A stretch of 64,000 nucleotides of DNA from Candidatus Nezhaarchaeales archaeon (GTDB lineage: Archaea > Thermoproteota > Methanomethylicia > Nezhaarchaeales > JAWCJE01). The stretch covers positions 53,963 through 117,962 of the forward strand of contig JAWCJE010000001.1 of the NCBI GenBank assembly GCA_038853715.1, written 5' to 3'. The number at the start of each line of letters is the position of its first letter. Position 1 is the stretch's first letter. A model generated the notes under the pieces. The model made no database searches and had not been told where the DNA came from. It saw nothing but the letters and a program-made list of their open reading frames with translations. Below, in pieces: positions 1 to 7,976 of this stretch. The translations under genes and the position numbers were made by a program.

Positions 1-153
1 CTATCCAATTGGAAGAGGCCTAAACCGTCTTTTGGTTTACGGTTATGCATGTAGTTAGCTAAGCGATTAGCTTAATGAGGTTAGGTTCATCGCGTGGGAA
101 AGCTTAAAGTTAAGGGGCTATTTTAGAGTTCTGGTCTATGGGAGGCTATCTGC

Positions 154-1857
154 TTGGAGGTTTTAAGCCACGACTTAGTTATTGTGGGTGCTGGTATTGC
201 GGGTTTACGCGCGGCGATTTCAGCTTCTGAAGCTACTGGTGGTAAGCTTGACGTAGCCGTTATTTCAAAGGTATACCCGATACGATCGCATTCGGTATGT
301 GCTCAAGGGGGTACCGCGGCTGTACTTAGGGAGGGGGATTCCTTTGACCTACACGCGTGGGATACCGTTGTAGGGGCAGACTTCCTAGCTGATCAGGACG
401 TGGTGGAGGTTTTCGTTAGACGGTCTCCTAGGGAGGTAATACTAATTGAGCATTGGGGGTGTCCTTGGAGTAGGACCGAGGACGGTAAAATGGCTCAACG
501 CCCCTTCGGAGGGCATAGCTTCCCGAGGGCTTGCTTCGCGGCCGATATGACCGGGTTCCATGAAATGCATACCCTCTATGGGAGGGCTAACGCCTACGGT
601 AACGTAACGTTCTACAATGAGTGGATGGTTACGTCTCTACTAGTTGAGGATAATGCGGTTAAGGGATTAACGGCTATCGAGCTTAAGTCGGGGGCCATGC
701 AGGCGGTGAAGGCTAAAGCAGTCATTATGGCTACGGGCGGCGCCTGTAGGATATACGGCTTTACCACTTATTCGCATACGGCTACCGGCGATGGGATGGC
801 TATAGCTTATAGGGCTGGAGCACCCCTTGAGGATATGGAGTTCGTTCAATTCCACCCTACAGCCTTAGTTCCTTCAGGCGTCCTTATAACTGAGGGTGCA
901 CGCGGAGAAGGAGGCTACCTTATTAACGTTAAGGGTGAACGCTTCATGAAGCGTTACGCCCCTAAAAAGATGGAGTTAGCGCCTAGGGATATAGTTGCAA
1001 GGGCTGAAGAAGTTGAGGTTAGGGAGGGGCGTGGGTTTAAGGGTCCTTGGGGGCCCTACATAGCCCTCGACCTTAGACATTTAGGTGAGGAGAAGATAAA
1101 GGAGCGATTACCGCTCATAAGGGAGGTATCAATTAAGCTAGCGGGCATAGACCCCGTGGATGAGCCAATACCGATTAGACCCGCTGCGCATTACTCGATG
1201 GGCGGGATTAGAGCTAATGTGAAAACCGTTACCCCGCTACGTGGGCTTTACGCGGCCGGTGAATGTTCCTGTTTAAGCCTTCATGGTGCTAATAGGCTTG
1301 GTACAAACTCAACAGCTGAATGCCTAGTCTTCGGCGCTATAGCCGGTGAGGAGGCGGCTAAGTACGCGGTTAACTCTACGTTAGGCGAACTAGACGTGGA
1401 GAAGTTGAAGGCTGAGGAGAAGAGGGTTTTCGATGAGGTGTTAGGTAGTGAGGGCGATGAAAGGGTGCCGTCTATTAGGAGTGAGCTTCGAAGTTTAATG
1501 GATGAGAATGTGGGTATATTTAGGACCGAGGAAGGCCTTAAGGAGGCTTTAAAGGGCGTTAGGAGCCTTAAGGAGAGGGTTAGGAGGGTTAGGATCGAGG
1601 ATAGGGGGAGAACCTATAACTCCGGCCTTGCCGCTGCCCTAGAGCTGGACTTCATGCTTGACCTAGCGGAGGTTACCGTGGTAAGCGCCCTAGCTCGAAC
1701 GGAGTCTAGGGGGGCGCACTATAGGCTTGACTATCCTAACCGCGACGATAAGAACTGGTTGAAGCATACCTTAGCCTATTACACCGTGGATGGACCGCGG
1801 CTTGACTACGCGCCTGTAACCATAACTAGGTGGACGCCTACGGCTAGAGCCTATTAG
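154..1857 (+). CDS. sdhA: Succinate dehydrogenase / fumarate reductase flavoprotein subunit
   Basis: FAD subunit that interconverts succinate and fumarate. The 567 residues begin with a dinucleotide-binding motif (VGAGIAG, about 11-17). The segment [10 protein letters not shown] contains the histidine (about H46) that carries covalent FAD in this family. Further on are a second FAD/substrate region ([15 protein letters not shown]), an active-site arginine region (RGEGGYL) and HYSMGGI near 345. Length is normal. The start is TTG, chosen because GGGAGG lies 8 nt upstream; the ATG at 138 is out of frame. The next gene, 13 nt downstream, is a TfrB-like iron-sulfur subunit, and no SdhC/SdhD anchor genes are present, so a soluble thiol:fumarate reductase (TfrA) is as likely as a quinone-linked enzyme. 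It probably serves the methylmalonyl-CoA/succinate genes at 8-17 kb. Family assignment is firm; direction and electron partner are inferred. Confidence 0.93.
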   Translation: MEVLSHDLVIVGAGIAGLRAAISASEATGGKLDVAVISKVYPIRSHSVCAQGGTAAVLREGDSFDLHAWDTVVGADFLADQDVVEVFVRRSPREVILIEHWGCPWSRTEDGKMAQRPFGGHSFPRACFAADMTGFHEMHTLYGRANAYGNVTFYNEWMVTSLLVEDNAVKGLTAIELKSGAMQAVKAKAVIMATGGACRIYGFTTYSHTATGDGMAIAYRAGAPLEDMEFVQFHPTALVPSGVLITEGARGEGGYLINVKGERFMKRYAPKKMELAPRDIVARAEEVEVREGRGFKGPWGPYIALDLRHLGEEKIKERLPLIREVSIKLAGIDPVDEPIPIRPAAHYSMGGIRANVKTVTPLRGLYAAGECSCLSLHGANRLGTNSTAECLVFGAIAGEEAAKYAVNSTLGELDVEKLKAEEKRVFDEVLGSEGDERVPSIRSELRSLMDENVGIFRTEEGLKEALKGVRSLKERVRRVRIEDRGRTYNSGLAAALELDFMLDLAEVTVVSALARTESRGAHYRLDYPNRDDKNWLKHTLAYYTVDGPRLDYAPVTITRWTPTARAY

Positions 1858-1870
1858 GAGGGGATGTAGC

Positions 1871-3436
1871 GTGGAGGGGATGGTTAAAATCGTCGAATTC
1901 CGGGTTAAACGATTCAACCCGGAGAAGGGTGAAACCTATGAGTCTACGTATAGGGTGCCGGTTCGAAGGGGTATGACGATCCTTGACGCCCTAATGTACA
2001 TTAAGGAGAACATCGACGAAACATTAACCTTTAGGTATTCCTGTAGGATGGGGATATGTGGTAGTTGTAGCGTAATGGTTAACGGTAAACCTATGCTGGC
2101 CTGTTATACTCAAATATTGGATTTAGGGGCTGACGTATTAACTATTGAGCCGCTCGCCAACCTTACGGTGATCAAGGACTTAGTGGTTGACGTAAAGCCG
2201 TTCCTGGATAAGGTGCTCGAGGTAAAGCCTTATATTATTAGGTCTGAGGAGGAGTTAAGGAGGCCTGAAGAGTTTATTCAGGGCGTTGAGGAGCTTAAGA
2301 GGTACTGGGACTTCTCCTTATGCATTAAGTGCTCTGTTTGCTACGCTGCATGTCCAGCCTCCATTGATAACGCGTTCCTAGGTCCATCGGCCCTATCCAC
2401 CAATTACAGGTTCATTGTTGATACGCGTGACGCCGGTTTAAACGAACGGCTTAAGAAGGCTTCTGAAAGCGTTTGGCTATGCACCTCATGCAACTCGTGC
2501 ACGTTAACCTGCCCTAAGAACGTTGATAGCGCCCTTTCAATTGTCGAGGAGAAGAGATTACTGGTTGAAGAGGGGCGGATATCGAAGAGAGTTATCGACG
2601 TATTGACGAGCTCCTTTAAATATCATAACCCGCTCGGTATGCCTAGGGCTAAGAGGCTTGATTGGGCTAAGGGCTTAAACGTTAAGGAGGCCGTAAGCGT
2701 AGGTAGATGTGATACGCTTCTCTTCATGTGCTGTCTACCATCCTACGACGCTAGGCTTCAAGAGGTAGCGAAGGCAGCCGCGTCACTACTCGCAGTAATA
2801 GGAGTAGACTACGTAGTGCTTGGAAGCGAGGAGGAATGGTGTTGTGGGGATCACATTTTAAGGATGGGTGAAAGGGGTCTTTTCGAGGAGTTAGCGGCTC
2901 ATAATGCGTCCAGCTTTAGGAGGTATGGCGTAAGTAGGATTATAACCGTTTCACCGCATTGCTACTACGCGTTTAAGAATGAGAAGCCTTACACGGACGT
3001 TAAAGCTACGGTTCAACACTATACCGAGGTTTTAGGAGAGGCCTTGGATAAGGGTAGGCTTAGGTTTTCAAAGGCTATGAGTAAGCGGGTAATGTACCAC
3101 GATCCATGCTTTCTAGGTAAGCGTAGCAAAGTTTACGAGGCGCCCCGGAAAATCCTTGAAGCAATACCAGGGTTAAAACTCGTTGAGGCTAGAAGGAATA
3201 AGGAGAATAGCTTCTGCTGTGGCGGGGGAGCTGGACGTATATGGATTGAGGAAGCCCCCTACGATAAACGGCCCTGCGTAAACAGGGTTAAAGAGGCAGT
3301 GGAGTTAGACGTCGACGTTATAGCTACGTCTTGCCCATTCTGCATAAGCACCTTAGAGGACGCCGTAAAAGTATTGGAGGTTGAAGGGAAAATAGCGGTA
3401 AGAGACATCCTAGAAATAGTTAAGGAGACATTATAG
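1871..3436 (+). CDS. tfrB: Fumarate reductase iron-sulfur subunit fused to CCG domains (TfrB-like)
   Basis: Electron-transfer subunit paired with the preceding flavoprotein. In order: a plant-type [2Fe-2S] domain (CRMGICGSCS, about 56-65), two [4Fe-4S] clusters (CIKCSVCYAACP and CTSCNSCTLTCP, about 150-215), then two cysteine-rich CCG domains. The first CCG domain reads MCCLPS, WCCGDH, SPHCYYAF. The second reads HDPCFLGKR, FCCGGGAGR, CPFC. The SdhB-plus-HdrB layout is that of methanogen thiol:fumarate reductase TfrB (family knowledge), which exchanges electrons with thiols instead of quinones. The first CCG module has only one cysteine in its last motif (HCYY), so its cluster may be atypical. 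The GTG start is supported by AGGAGGGG 7 nt upstream, overlapping the sdhA stop; an ATG three codons later is possible. The C-terminal half closely resembles the HdrD-like protein at 27.9-29.0 kb. Confidence 0.9.
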   Translation: MEGMVKIVEFRVKRFNPEKGETYESTYRVPVRRGMTILDALMYIKENIDETLTFRYSCRMGICGSCSVMVNGKPMLACYTQILDLGADVLTIEPLANLTVIKDLVVDVKPFLDKVLEVKPYIIRSEEELRRPEEFIQGVEELKRYWDFSLCIKCSVCYAACPASIDNAFLGPSALSTNYRFIVDTRDAGLNERLKKASESVWLCTSCNSCTLTCPKNVDSALSIVEEKRLLVEEGRISKRVIDVLTSSFKYHNPLGMPRAKRLDWAKGLNVKEAVSVGRCDTLLFMCCLPSYDARLQEVAKAAASLLAVIGVDYVVLGSEEEWCCGDHILRMGERGLFEELAAHNASSFRRYGVSRIITVSPHCYYAFKNEKPYTDVKATVQHYTEVLGEALDKGRLRFSKAMSKRVMYHDPCFLGKRSKVYEAPRKILEAIPGLKLVEARRNKENSFCCGGGAGRIWIEEAPYDKRPCVNRVKEAVELDVDVIATSCPFCISTLEDAVKVLEVEGKIAVRDILEIVKETL

Positions 3437-3759
3437 GTTGGTTGAACAGCGCTTGGAAAGGATATGACGGTAGCGAGGTTCAAAGATTGGAGGCGTAATA
3501 ATTTTTAAGCCTTTAACTAGTTGATTTTTGAACCTAAGCTGAGGTGAACGCTTAGTTTAACTTTAATGCTTCGTAGCCTCACGTAAGGTGATGGAGGCCT
3601 CCTTAAGTCGAACTTATGGAGCTGCGTAATCGACGTTTATGGTGACCCATTACCGGATGAACGTTAGAAAAGCTAGTAGAAACCAGGTTGATTACCATGG
3701 AAGCGCGGTAGAAACGTAAGGCTAATTAATGCGGGTTTCCAGCCCTTATTTGAAGGCTT

Positions 3760-4128
3760 ATGGATCCTTTAACGCTTTCAACTATAAGCTTGATTCTAGC
3801 CTTTGTGGTGTTAGCCGAGAACACCGTAGGCTTATGGAAGATCACCCAAGGCATTAAGGCCGTCCAAGATAGCGTTAAAGAGGTTCAGGAGGGCATTAAG
3901 GCCGTCCAAGATAGCGCTAAAGCAGTCCAGGAGGGCGTTAAAGCCGTCCAAGATAGCGCTAAAGAAGTCGAGGAGGGCATTAAGGCCGTTCAAGATAGCG
4001 TTAAAGAGGTTCAAGAGGGCGTTAAAGCCGTCCAAGACGGACAAAGGTACATGGTTGAAGGTCTGAAAACCTTACAAGAAGGTCAAAAGGCGATAATGGA
4101 GGCTTTGGAAAGGATTAGGAAGGGGTAA
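3760..4128 (+). CDS. Membrane-anchored coiled-coil repeat protein
   Basis: Unrecognised 122-residue protein. Residues 4-25 form one hydrophobic segment, probably a transmembrane anchor or uncleaved signal. From residue 31 the chain is six head-to-tail 14-residue units of the type GIKAVQDSVKEVQE, the last two more diverged, ending in ALERIRKG. Fourteen residues is two heptads, so the units should form one uninterrupted coiled coil. The first four units are also very similar as DNA (42-bp period). It stands alone between the fumarate reductase operon and a convergent aminotransferase. The pattern resembles archaeal proteins of unknown function with KAVQ/EALER heptads, and the C-terminus recalls the broken coiled-coil gene near 54.2-54.7 kb. 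A minus-strand frame across the repeat is an artefact of the periodicity. Confidence 0.7.
   Translation: MDPLTLSTISLILAFVVLAENTVGLWKITQGIKAVQDSVKEVQEGIKAVQDSAKAVQEGVKAVQDSAKEVEEGIKAVQDSVKEVQEGVKAVQDGQRYMVEGLKTLQEGQKAIMEALERIRKG
3850..4101 (+). repeat. Six tandem 42-bp units encoding 14-residue heptad pairs
   Basis: Units begin at 3850, 3892, 3934, 3976, 4018 and 4060. Each starts with a GGC/GGT-type glycine codon followed by ATT or GTT. Units 1-4 are nearly identical (GGCATTAAGGCCGTCCAAGA type); units 5-6 have drifted. The repeat lies entirely in the coiled-coil gene and keeps frame, so expansion and contraction by multiples of 42 bp would be tolerated. Confidence 0.85.
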
Positions 4129-4179
4129 TGGGCCGTTAGGGTACGATGATTAAGCCGCATTAAAGCGGGGTAACTTTCA

Positions 4180-5463
4180 CTACAGGTTTTTTATGAAGCC
4201 GTTCATAAGCGTTAAAAATCTTTCTACGTCTTCCTTGGTATGCGCCGTTGAAAGGAATATGTAGGGTTTTACTGGCGTCTGATAAAGTACCCCGTTATTT
4301 ATCATGTAGTGGAATAGCTTTTCAGCGATTACGCTATTCTTTGTTCTTTCAGCCGTTAACCCGTTTATCGGCCTCTCCTTCGTAAAGTGGATGCCGAGTA
4401 AAGAACCTAAACCGGTTACGTATGCTTCGAAGTTGTTTTTGGAAAAAACTTCCTCTAAACCTTCCTTCATCAAATTACCCAGTTCTTCTAGGTGGTTATA
4501 TATTGATTCGCGGTTTCTTTCAAGCTCCTCTATTAAAGTATATCCAGCCCTCATTGTTAATGTATTCCCCGTGTACGTTCCTCCATGGAAAACCCTTTCC
4601 CAGAAGTAGGGTCTTTTAATTTGATCCAGTAGTTCCATTACGTCGGCCCTACCGCAAAACGCGCCTGCACCTGGGAAGTATTGTCCTCCAACTGCTTTAC
4701 CGGTAGTTGTAATATCTGGTTTTACGCCGTAATAATGCTGAGCGCCCTTATAGAAGCGGAATCCTGTTATAACTTCATCAAATATTAGTAACGCATCCTT
4801 TTCGTAGCATATCTCCCTAAGGCCCTTTAGAAACTCCCTATTAGCTGGGATGTTGCCAGCCACTCCTATGACCGGCTCAACGATTATAGCCGCTAAATCC
4901 AAACCCTTAATTATCCTCCTAACCCCCTCTAAATCGTTGAACGGCAGTAGTACTGTATCCTTCATCGCGTCCTCTACTAACCCTAACGATGCCAATTTAT
5001 CGTATGGATATGAAACGCCTTTATGTAGCGCGTCGTAACCTCCATGCCATCCCCCTTCAAACTTACCTATCTTTACCTTTTTAGTATAGGCTCTAGCGAG
5101 CCTTACCGCGTACATGTTAGCCTCGGTACCACTATTCGTCGGCCTCGCCATGTCGGTATTAAACCAGCTGCATATAGCCTTAGCCCATTTAACCTCCCAC
5201 TCATTACACCAGCCTAGGTGTATTCCGTACTCTAATTGTTCTTTGACTGCTTTCATTATAGGCTCATAGTTATGGCCGACCACGACGGCTCCGTGAGACA
5301 TCCAAAAATCGAGGTACTCATTACCGTTCACATCCCATAGCCTACTGCCCTTCGCTCTTCTAATATAAATTGGGTAGGGCTCGAAAAACCTTAAAGAGTA
5401 TGTGACGCCGCCGGGTAAGAACTTCTTAGCTTCTTCAAAGAGTTCTTTAGACTTATCGCTCAT
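4180..5463 (-). CDS. Class III aminotransferase, glutamate-1-semialdehyde aminomutase-like
   Basis: PLP enzyme of 427 residues in the glutamate-1-semialdehyde 2,1-aminomutase (HemL) subgroup of class III aminotransferases. The N-terminus has the GSAM-type FLPGGVTYSLR segment. The PLP phosphate site is NSGTEANMYAVRLAR (about 110-125). DEVITGFR holds the aspartate that contacts the pyridine nitrogen, and TTTGKAVGG carries the likely Schiff-base lysine near 258. Length fits the family. No other tetrapyrrole gene is nearby: neighbours are a coiled-coil protein and the lactate pair. True HemL usually has a LGKIIGGG-type lysine loop, so this may act on another amino acid; I give no gene symbol. The start at ATG 5463 fits the family N-terminus. 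Class is certain, substrate is not. Confidence 0.85.
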   Translation of the reverse strand: MSDKSKELFEEAKKFLPGGVTYSLRFFEPYPIYIRRAKGSRLWDVNGNEYLDFWMSHGAVVVGHNYEPIMKAVKEQLEYGIHLGWCNEWEVKWAKAICSWFNTDMARPTNSGTEANMYAVRLARAYTKKVKIGKFEGGWHGGYDALHKGVSYPYDKLASLGLVEDAMKDTVLLPFNDLEGVRRIIKGLDLAAIIVEPVIGVAGNIPANREFLKGLREICYEKDALLIFDEVITGFRFYKGAQHYYGVKPDITTTGKAVGGQYFPGAGAFCGRADVMELLDQIKRPYFWERVFHGGTYTGNTLTMRAGYTLIEELERNRESIYNHLEELGNLMKEGLEEVFSKNNFEAYVTGLGSLLGIHFTKERPINGLTAERTKNSVIAEKLFHYMINNGVLYQTPVKPYIFLSTAHTKEDVERFLTLMNGFIKNL

Positions 5464-5551
5464 ACTGGTTCGGTATTAAGTTTAGCTTTACGGTTTTTAA
5501 ATTTTAAGTAGGCACCGTATTAACGGTGATCAATCGTTACTCCTTAGCCGT

Positions 5552-6832
5552 CTAGGCTGTAGCTGGCTTATAGGCTGACTTATACGTTAGGACGTTGCCC
5601 ATTAAGGCCTTAAGCTGCGGCGGTATGATGTCCTTCCTAGCTAGCTTCTCCCTAACCTTTAACACCATCCTCGGTATGTCTATACCCATGGGGCATACAT
5701 CTTTACATCTACCGCAAAGCGTACAGGTGAACGCCTGTGTTGCTGTTGCTTCTAATCCTCTCGTGAAGAGGGTCCAAGGTGTACCGAAGCCTCCCATATA
5801 GGGCCCATGCTCACCGTAGTAGCCTCCAACCACGTTCCATACTGGGCACGTGTAGAGGCATCCTCCGCACTTAATGCATGTGAACGCCTCCCGGAAGTCT
5901 GGGTCCACTAGCATATCGCTTCTACCGTTATCGAGTAGGATTACGTCTATTTCAGACGGACCTGAGGCCGGCGTTACTAGTACTCGCTCTATGTCGTTTG
6001 AGCGGCTTAAGCCTATGGTGCTCATGAAGGTAACGGTGGCACCGCCAGTAGCGTATACGGGTATTACTTTAGCGTAGAGCTCACAGGTATACCTATCCGG
6101 CATTACCTTTTCAATACCTGCTAACACTATATGCTTATCGGGTAGCGTAGTAACTAACCTATCGTTAGCTTCATTCGTTAATATGTAGATTAACCCCGTA
6201 TCCGCGGCGATAGCGTTAGCCCCTGAAAATCCTACCCGGGCCTCCATAGCCTTCCTCCTAACGAACTCTTTAGCGAACCTAACTAGCTCCCTAGGTTCAG
6301 GCGGTAGCTCTCTACCAGCTAGCTTTGAGTACGCTTCAGCGGCTCTTTGACGTGGAACCGTTATGGAGACCCCTGTCGGATGTGATGGCTTCCATTTAAG
6401 TAGTTGAAGCACTATGGCGCCTACATCGGTTTCCCAAGCCTTAATCCCGTGTTCCTCCAAGAACTCGTTAAGCTCTATTTCTTCGCTTGTTAAGCTTTTT
6501 ACTTTAACTATTTCCTTCTCATCGCCTATCATCTTGAGGATTAATCGATTAGCTTCATCGCCGTCCTTGGCGAGGTAAACGTTCATACCCTGCTCCTTCA
6601 TGGCCTTAATAGCCTGCGATATATACACATCCATCTTATCGAGGGCAGCCCTACGAATACCCTTTAACTCCTCAGCCCACTCCTCAACTTTAAACGTTTG
6701 AAGGGACTTAGCCTTCCTATCCGTGTAGTGTTTAACGGCTCGCACTATGGCTTGATACTGGAACTGGTCGGCTGATAAGTCGATTAAACGGTTAAAGTAC
6801 CCCTCGAAGTCAACTTTAACCACTGCTTTCAC
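5552..6832 (-). CDS. lutB: LutB-like iron-sulfur protein with LUD domain
   Basis: Probable component of a lactate (or related 2-hydroxyacid) oxidation complex. Residues from about 60 to 310 form a LUD domain (ALDKMDVYISQAIKAM, SGANAIAADTG). The C-terminal third has two [4Fe-4S] binding motifs, CIKCGGCLYTCPVWN and CTLCGRCKDVCPMGID, followed by a short helical tail. At 426 residues it is slightly shorter than bacterial LutB. It overlaps the upstream LutA-like gene by 4 nt, which implies translational coupling. The third bacterial component, LutC, is not next door, but LUD-domain function could be carried by this protein alone. GlcD/GlcF-type proteins at 29.8 and 60.6 kb could be alternative dehydrogenase partners. 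Substrate is inferred from the family. Confidence 0.82.
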   Translation of the reverse strand: MKAVVKVDFEGYFNRLIDLSADQFQYQAIVRAVKHYTDRKAKSLQTFKVEEWAEELKGIRRAALDKMDVYISQAIKAMKEQGMNVYLAKDGDEANRLILKMIGDEKEIVKVKSLTSEEIELNEFLEEHGIKAWETDVGAIVLQLLKWKPSHPTGVSITVPRQRAAEAYSKLAGRELPPEPRELVRFAKEFVRRKAMEARVGFSGANAIAADTGLIYILTNEANDRLVTTLPDKHIVLAGIEKVMPDRYTCELYAKVIPVYATGGATVTFMSTIGLSRSNDIERVLVTPASGPSEIDVILLDNGRSDMLVDPDFREAFTCIKCGGCLYTCPVWNVVGGYYGEHGPYMGGFGTPWTLFTRGLEATATQAFTCTLCGRCKDVCPMGIDIPRMVLKVREKLARKDIIPPQLKALMGNVLTYKSAYKPATA

Positions 6833-7545
6833 CTCAACCTTGAGAGTATATAGCGGCCGAGCTCCACTACTTCGATGGGCCGTTTGGTTACGTCTAATCG
6901 ACGTTCAGCCGCTATACCTAGGTTTAATAGGCAAGTGGGGCAAGCTGTAATTAGTTTTGAGACGCCTAATGGCTCAATGTCTCTTTCAAGCCTTACTTCA
7001 GCCATCCTAATGCTAAGTTCAGGGGCTACAGCCCATAAGCCTCCCCCACCACCGCAGCAAAGAGCTTCACGGCCGGATGTTAACGGTTCAATAAGGGTTG
7101 AAGCAGCTTGAAGAACCTTTCTGGGTGCTTCAAACTCGCCGCTCAGTCTTCCAAGCTCGCAGGGGTCATGATACGTAACCTTTTCCTTCGGCTCGGCGAA
7201 GCTAAACTTACTCAAGGATTCAGCTAAGGCTTGCGTTATATGCTTGAATGGTGGAAGCCGGGCTTCAAACTCCCTGTACTTCTTAAAGGCGTGATAGCAG
7301 CCAGCACATCCAGTGATTAAGAGGTCTACGTTCGCTTTAGCTATTTGTTCAGAGGTATCGTGAATTACCCTTTCAGCCTCATCGAGGCTCCCGATTAGGA
7401 GTAGGGGGTCTCCGCAACATCCTTCATCGCTTAGCTTAACCACCTCGTAACCGATTTTCTCTAAAAGCTTTACGTGATCCTCGACGAGGTCTGGGAACCT
7501 ATACCTAAGCGTGCAACCAGCCCAATAAAGCGCCTTCAATAACAT
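6829..7545 (-). CDS. lutA: LutA-like CCG-domain (HdrB/GlcF-type) protein
   Basis: Protein of 238 residues made of two cysteine-rich CCG domains, as in LutA, GlcF and HdrB. Domain 1: WAGCTLRYR, GCCGDPLLL, GCAGCYHAF. Domain 2: YHDPCELGRL, LCCGGGGGL, CPTC. These cysteines bind non-cubane or ordinary iron-sulfur clusters in relatives and pass electrons from the hydroxyacid dehydrogenation step. It is the first gene of a two-gene operon with the LutB-like gene. The ATG at 7545 lies about 25 nt below an AT-rich TATA-like core (TTTAAA), so the transcript is probably leaderless or nearly so. A 23-bp perfect palindrome covers that core promoter, suggesting repression by a dimeric regulator. Confidence 0.82.
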   Translation of the reverse strand: MLLKALYWAGCTLRYRFPDLVEDHVKLLEKIGYEVVKLSDEGCCGDPLLLIGSLDEAERVIHDTSEQIAKANVDLLITGCAGCYHAFKKYREFEARLPPFKHITQALAESLSKFSFAEPKEKVTYHDPCELGRLSGEFEAPRKVLQAASTLIEPLTSGREALCCGGGGGLWAVAPELSIRMAEVRLERDIEPLGVSKLITACPTCLLNLGIAAERRLDVTKRPIEVVELGRYILSRLR

Positions 7546-7554
7546 CCTACTCCA

Positions 7555-7577
7555 TTTAAACCTTTTAAAGGTTTAAA
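7555..7577. promoter_or_regulatory. 23-bp perfect palindrome over the lutAB promoter
   Basis: Left arm TTTAAACCTTT (7555-7565), central T, right arm AAAGGTTTAAA (7567-7577). It ends 10 nt from the lutA start and contains the only TATA-like sequence there. This is the expected place for a repressor operator. A further AAGG-type motif lies at about 7585-7595. The regulator is unknown. Confidence 0.6.
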
Positions 7578-7608
7578 AACGAAGGCCTTAAAAGGTTTTT
7601 TCTACGGT

Positions 7609-7827
7609 TTAAGCGTATGTTAACGCCATTTTTAACCCCTTCTTCTTTAACCTTTCAAGGATACGGGTTAGGATAGCGCGAAGCTCCTCAGCATCCATAC
7701 GTTCCACTTTTACCTTAAGCTCCTCGTGGTTACGCGCGTTAAGCTCTAGCATAAGCTCCTTTTCAACTTCGTCCGGTTGCGATATCTTAAAGCCGAGGTA
7801 CTTGGCTATGATTACCCAACACACCAT
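7609..7827 (-). CDS. Small hypothetical protein with charged helical C-terminus
   Basis: Seventy-two residues, not recognised. The N-terminus is short and hydrophobic (VCWVIIAKYLGF). The remainder is rich in Glu, Lys, Arg and Leu and should be helical (EELRAILTRILERLKKKG). Codon use resembles neighbouring genes and the amino-acid make-up looks protein-like, which argues against a random frame. A weak GAGG purine run precedes the ATG. It is divergent from the carboxyltransferase operon, with a 12-bp palindrome between them. It could be a regulator subunit or an orphan; no function is assigned. Confidence 0.45.
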   Translation of the reverse strand: MVCWVIIAKYLGFKISQPDEVEKELMLELNARNHEELKVKVERMDAEELRAILTRILERLKKKGLKMALTYA

Positions 7828-7843
7828 TAATACCGCCTCGACG

Positions 7844-7855
7844 ACGTTATAACGT
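7844..7855. promoter_or_regulatory. 12-bp palindrome between divergent genes
   Basis: ACGTTATAACGT is perfectly self-complementary and sits in the 149-nt gap between a small minus-strand gene and the start of the long carboxyltransferase/mutase operon. It could be an operator or part of a minus-strand TATA element. Short palindromes arise by chance, so confidence is low. Confidence 0.3.
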
Positions 7856-7976
7856 GTATAGACGGAGTACTTTAACTATGCGTTCATCGCCGCTAAGACT
7901 TAGAGATGCCGAGTAATACGGGGCCTTCAATGCTTAAAGCTTAAGAATGAGGTGCCCCTACCTTTAAGGGGGTTAT

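Noticed and set aside
3832..4044. Minus-strand frame of 70 codons across the coiled-coil repeat
   Set aside because: It mirrors the 42-bp periodicity of the plus-strand gene and has no ribosome site; a shadow of the repeat.
4180..5463. Calling the aminotransferase hemL outright
   Set aside because: The lysine loop differs from canonical HemL and no tetrapyrrole genes are nearby, so only the family is given.
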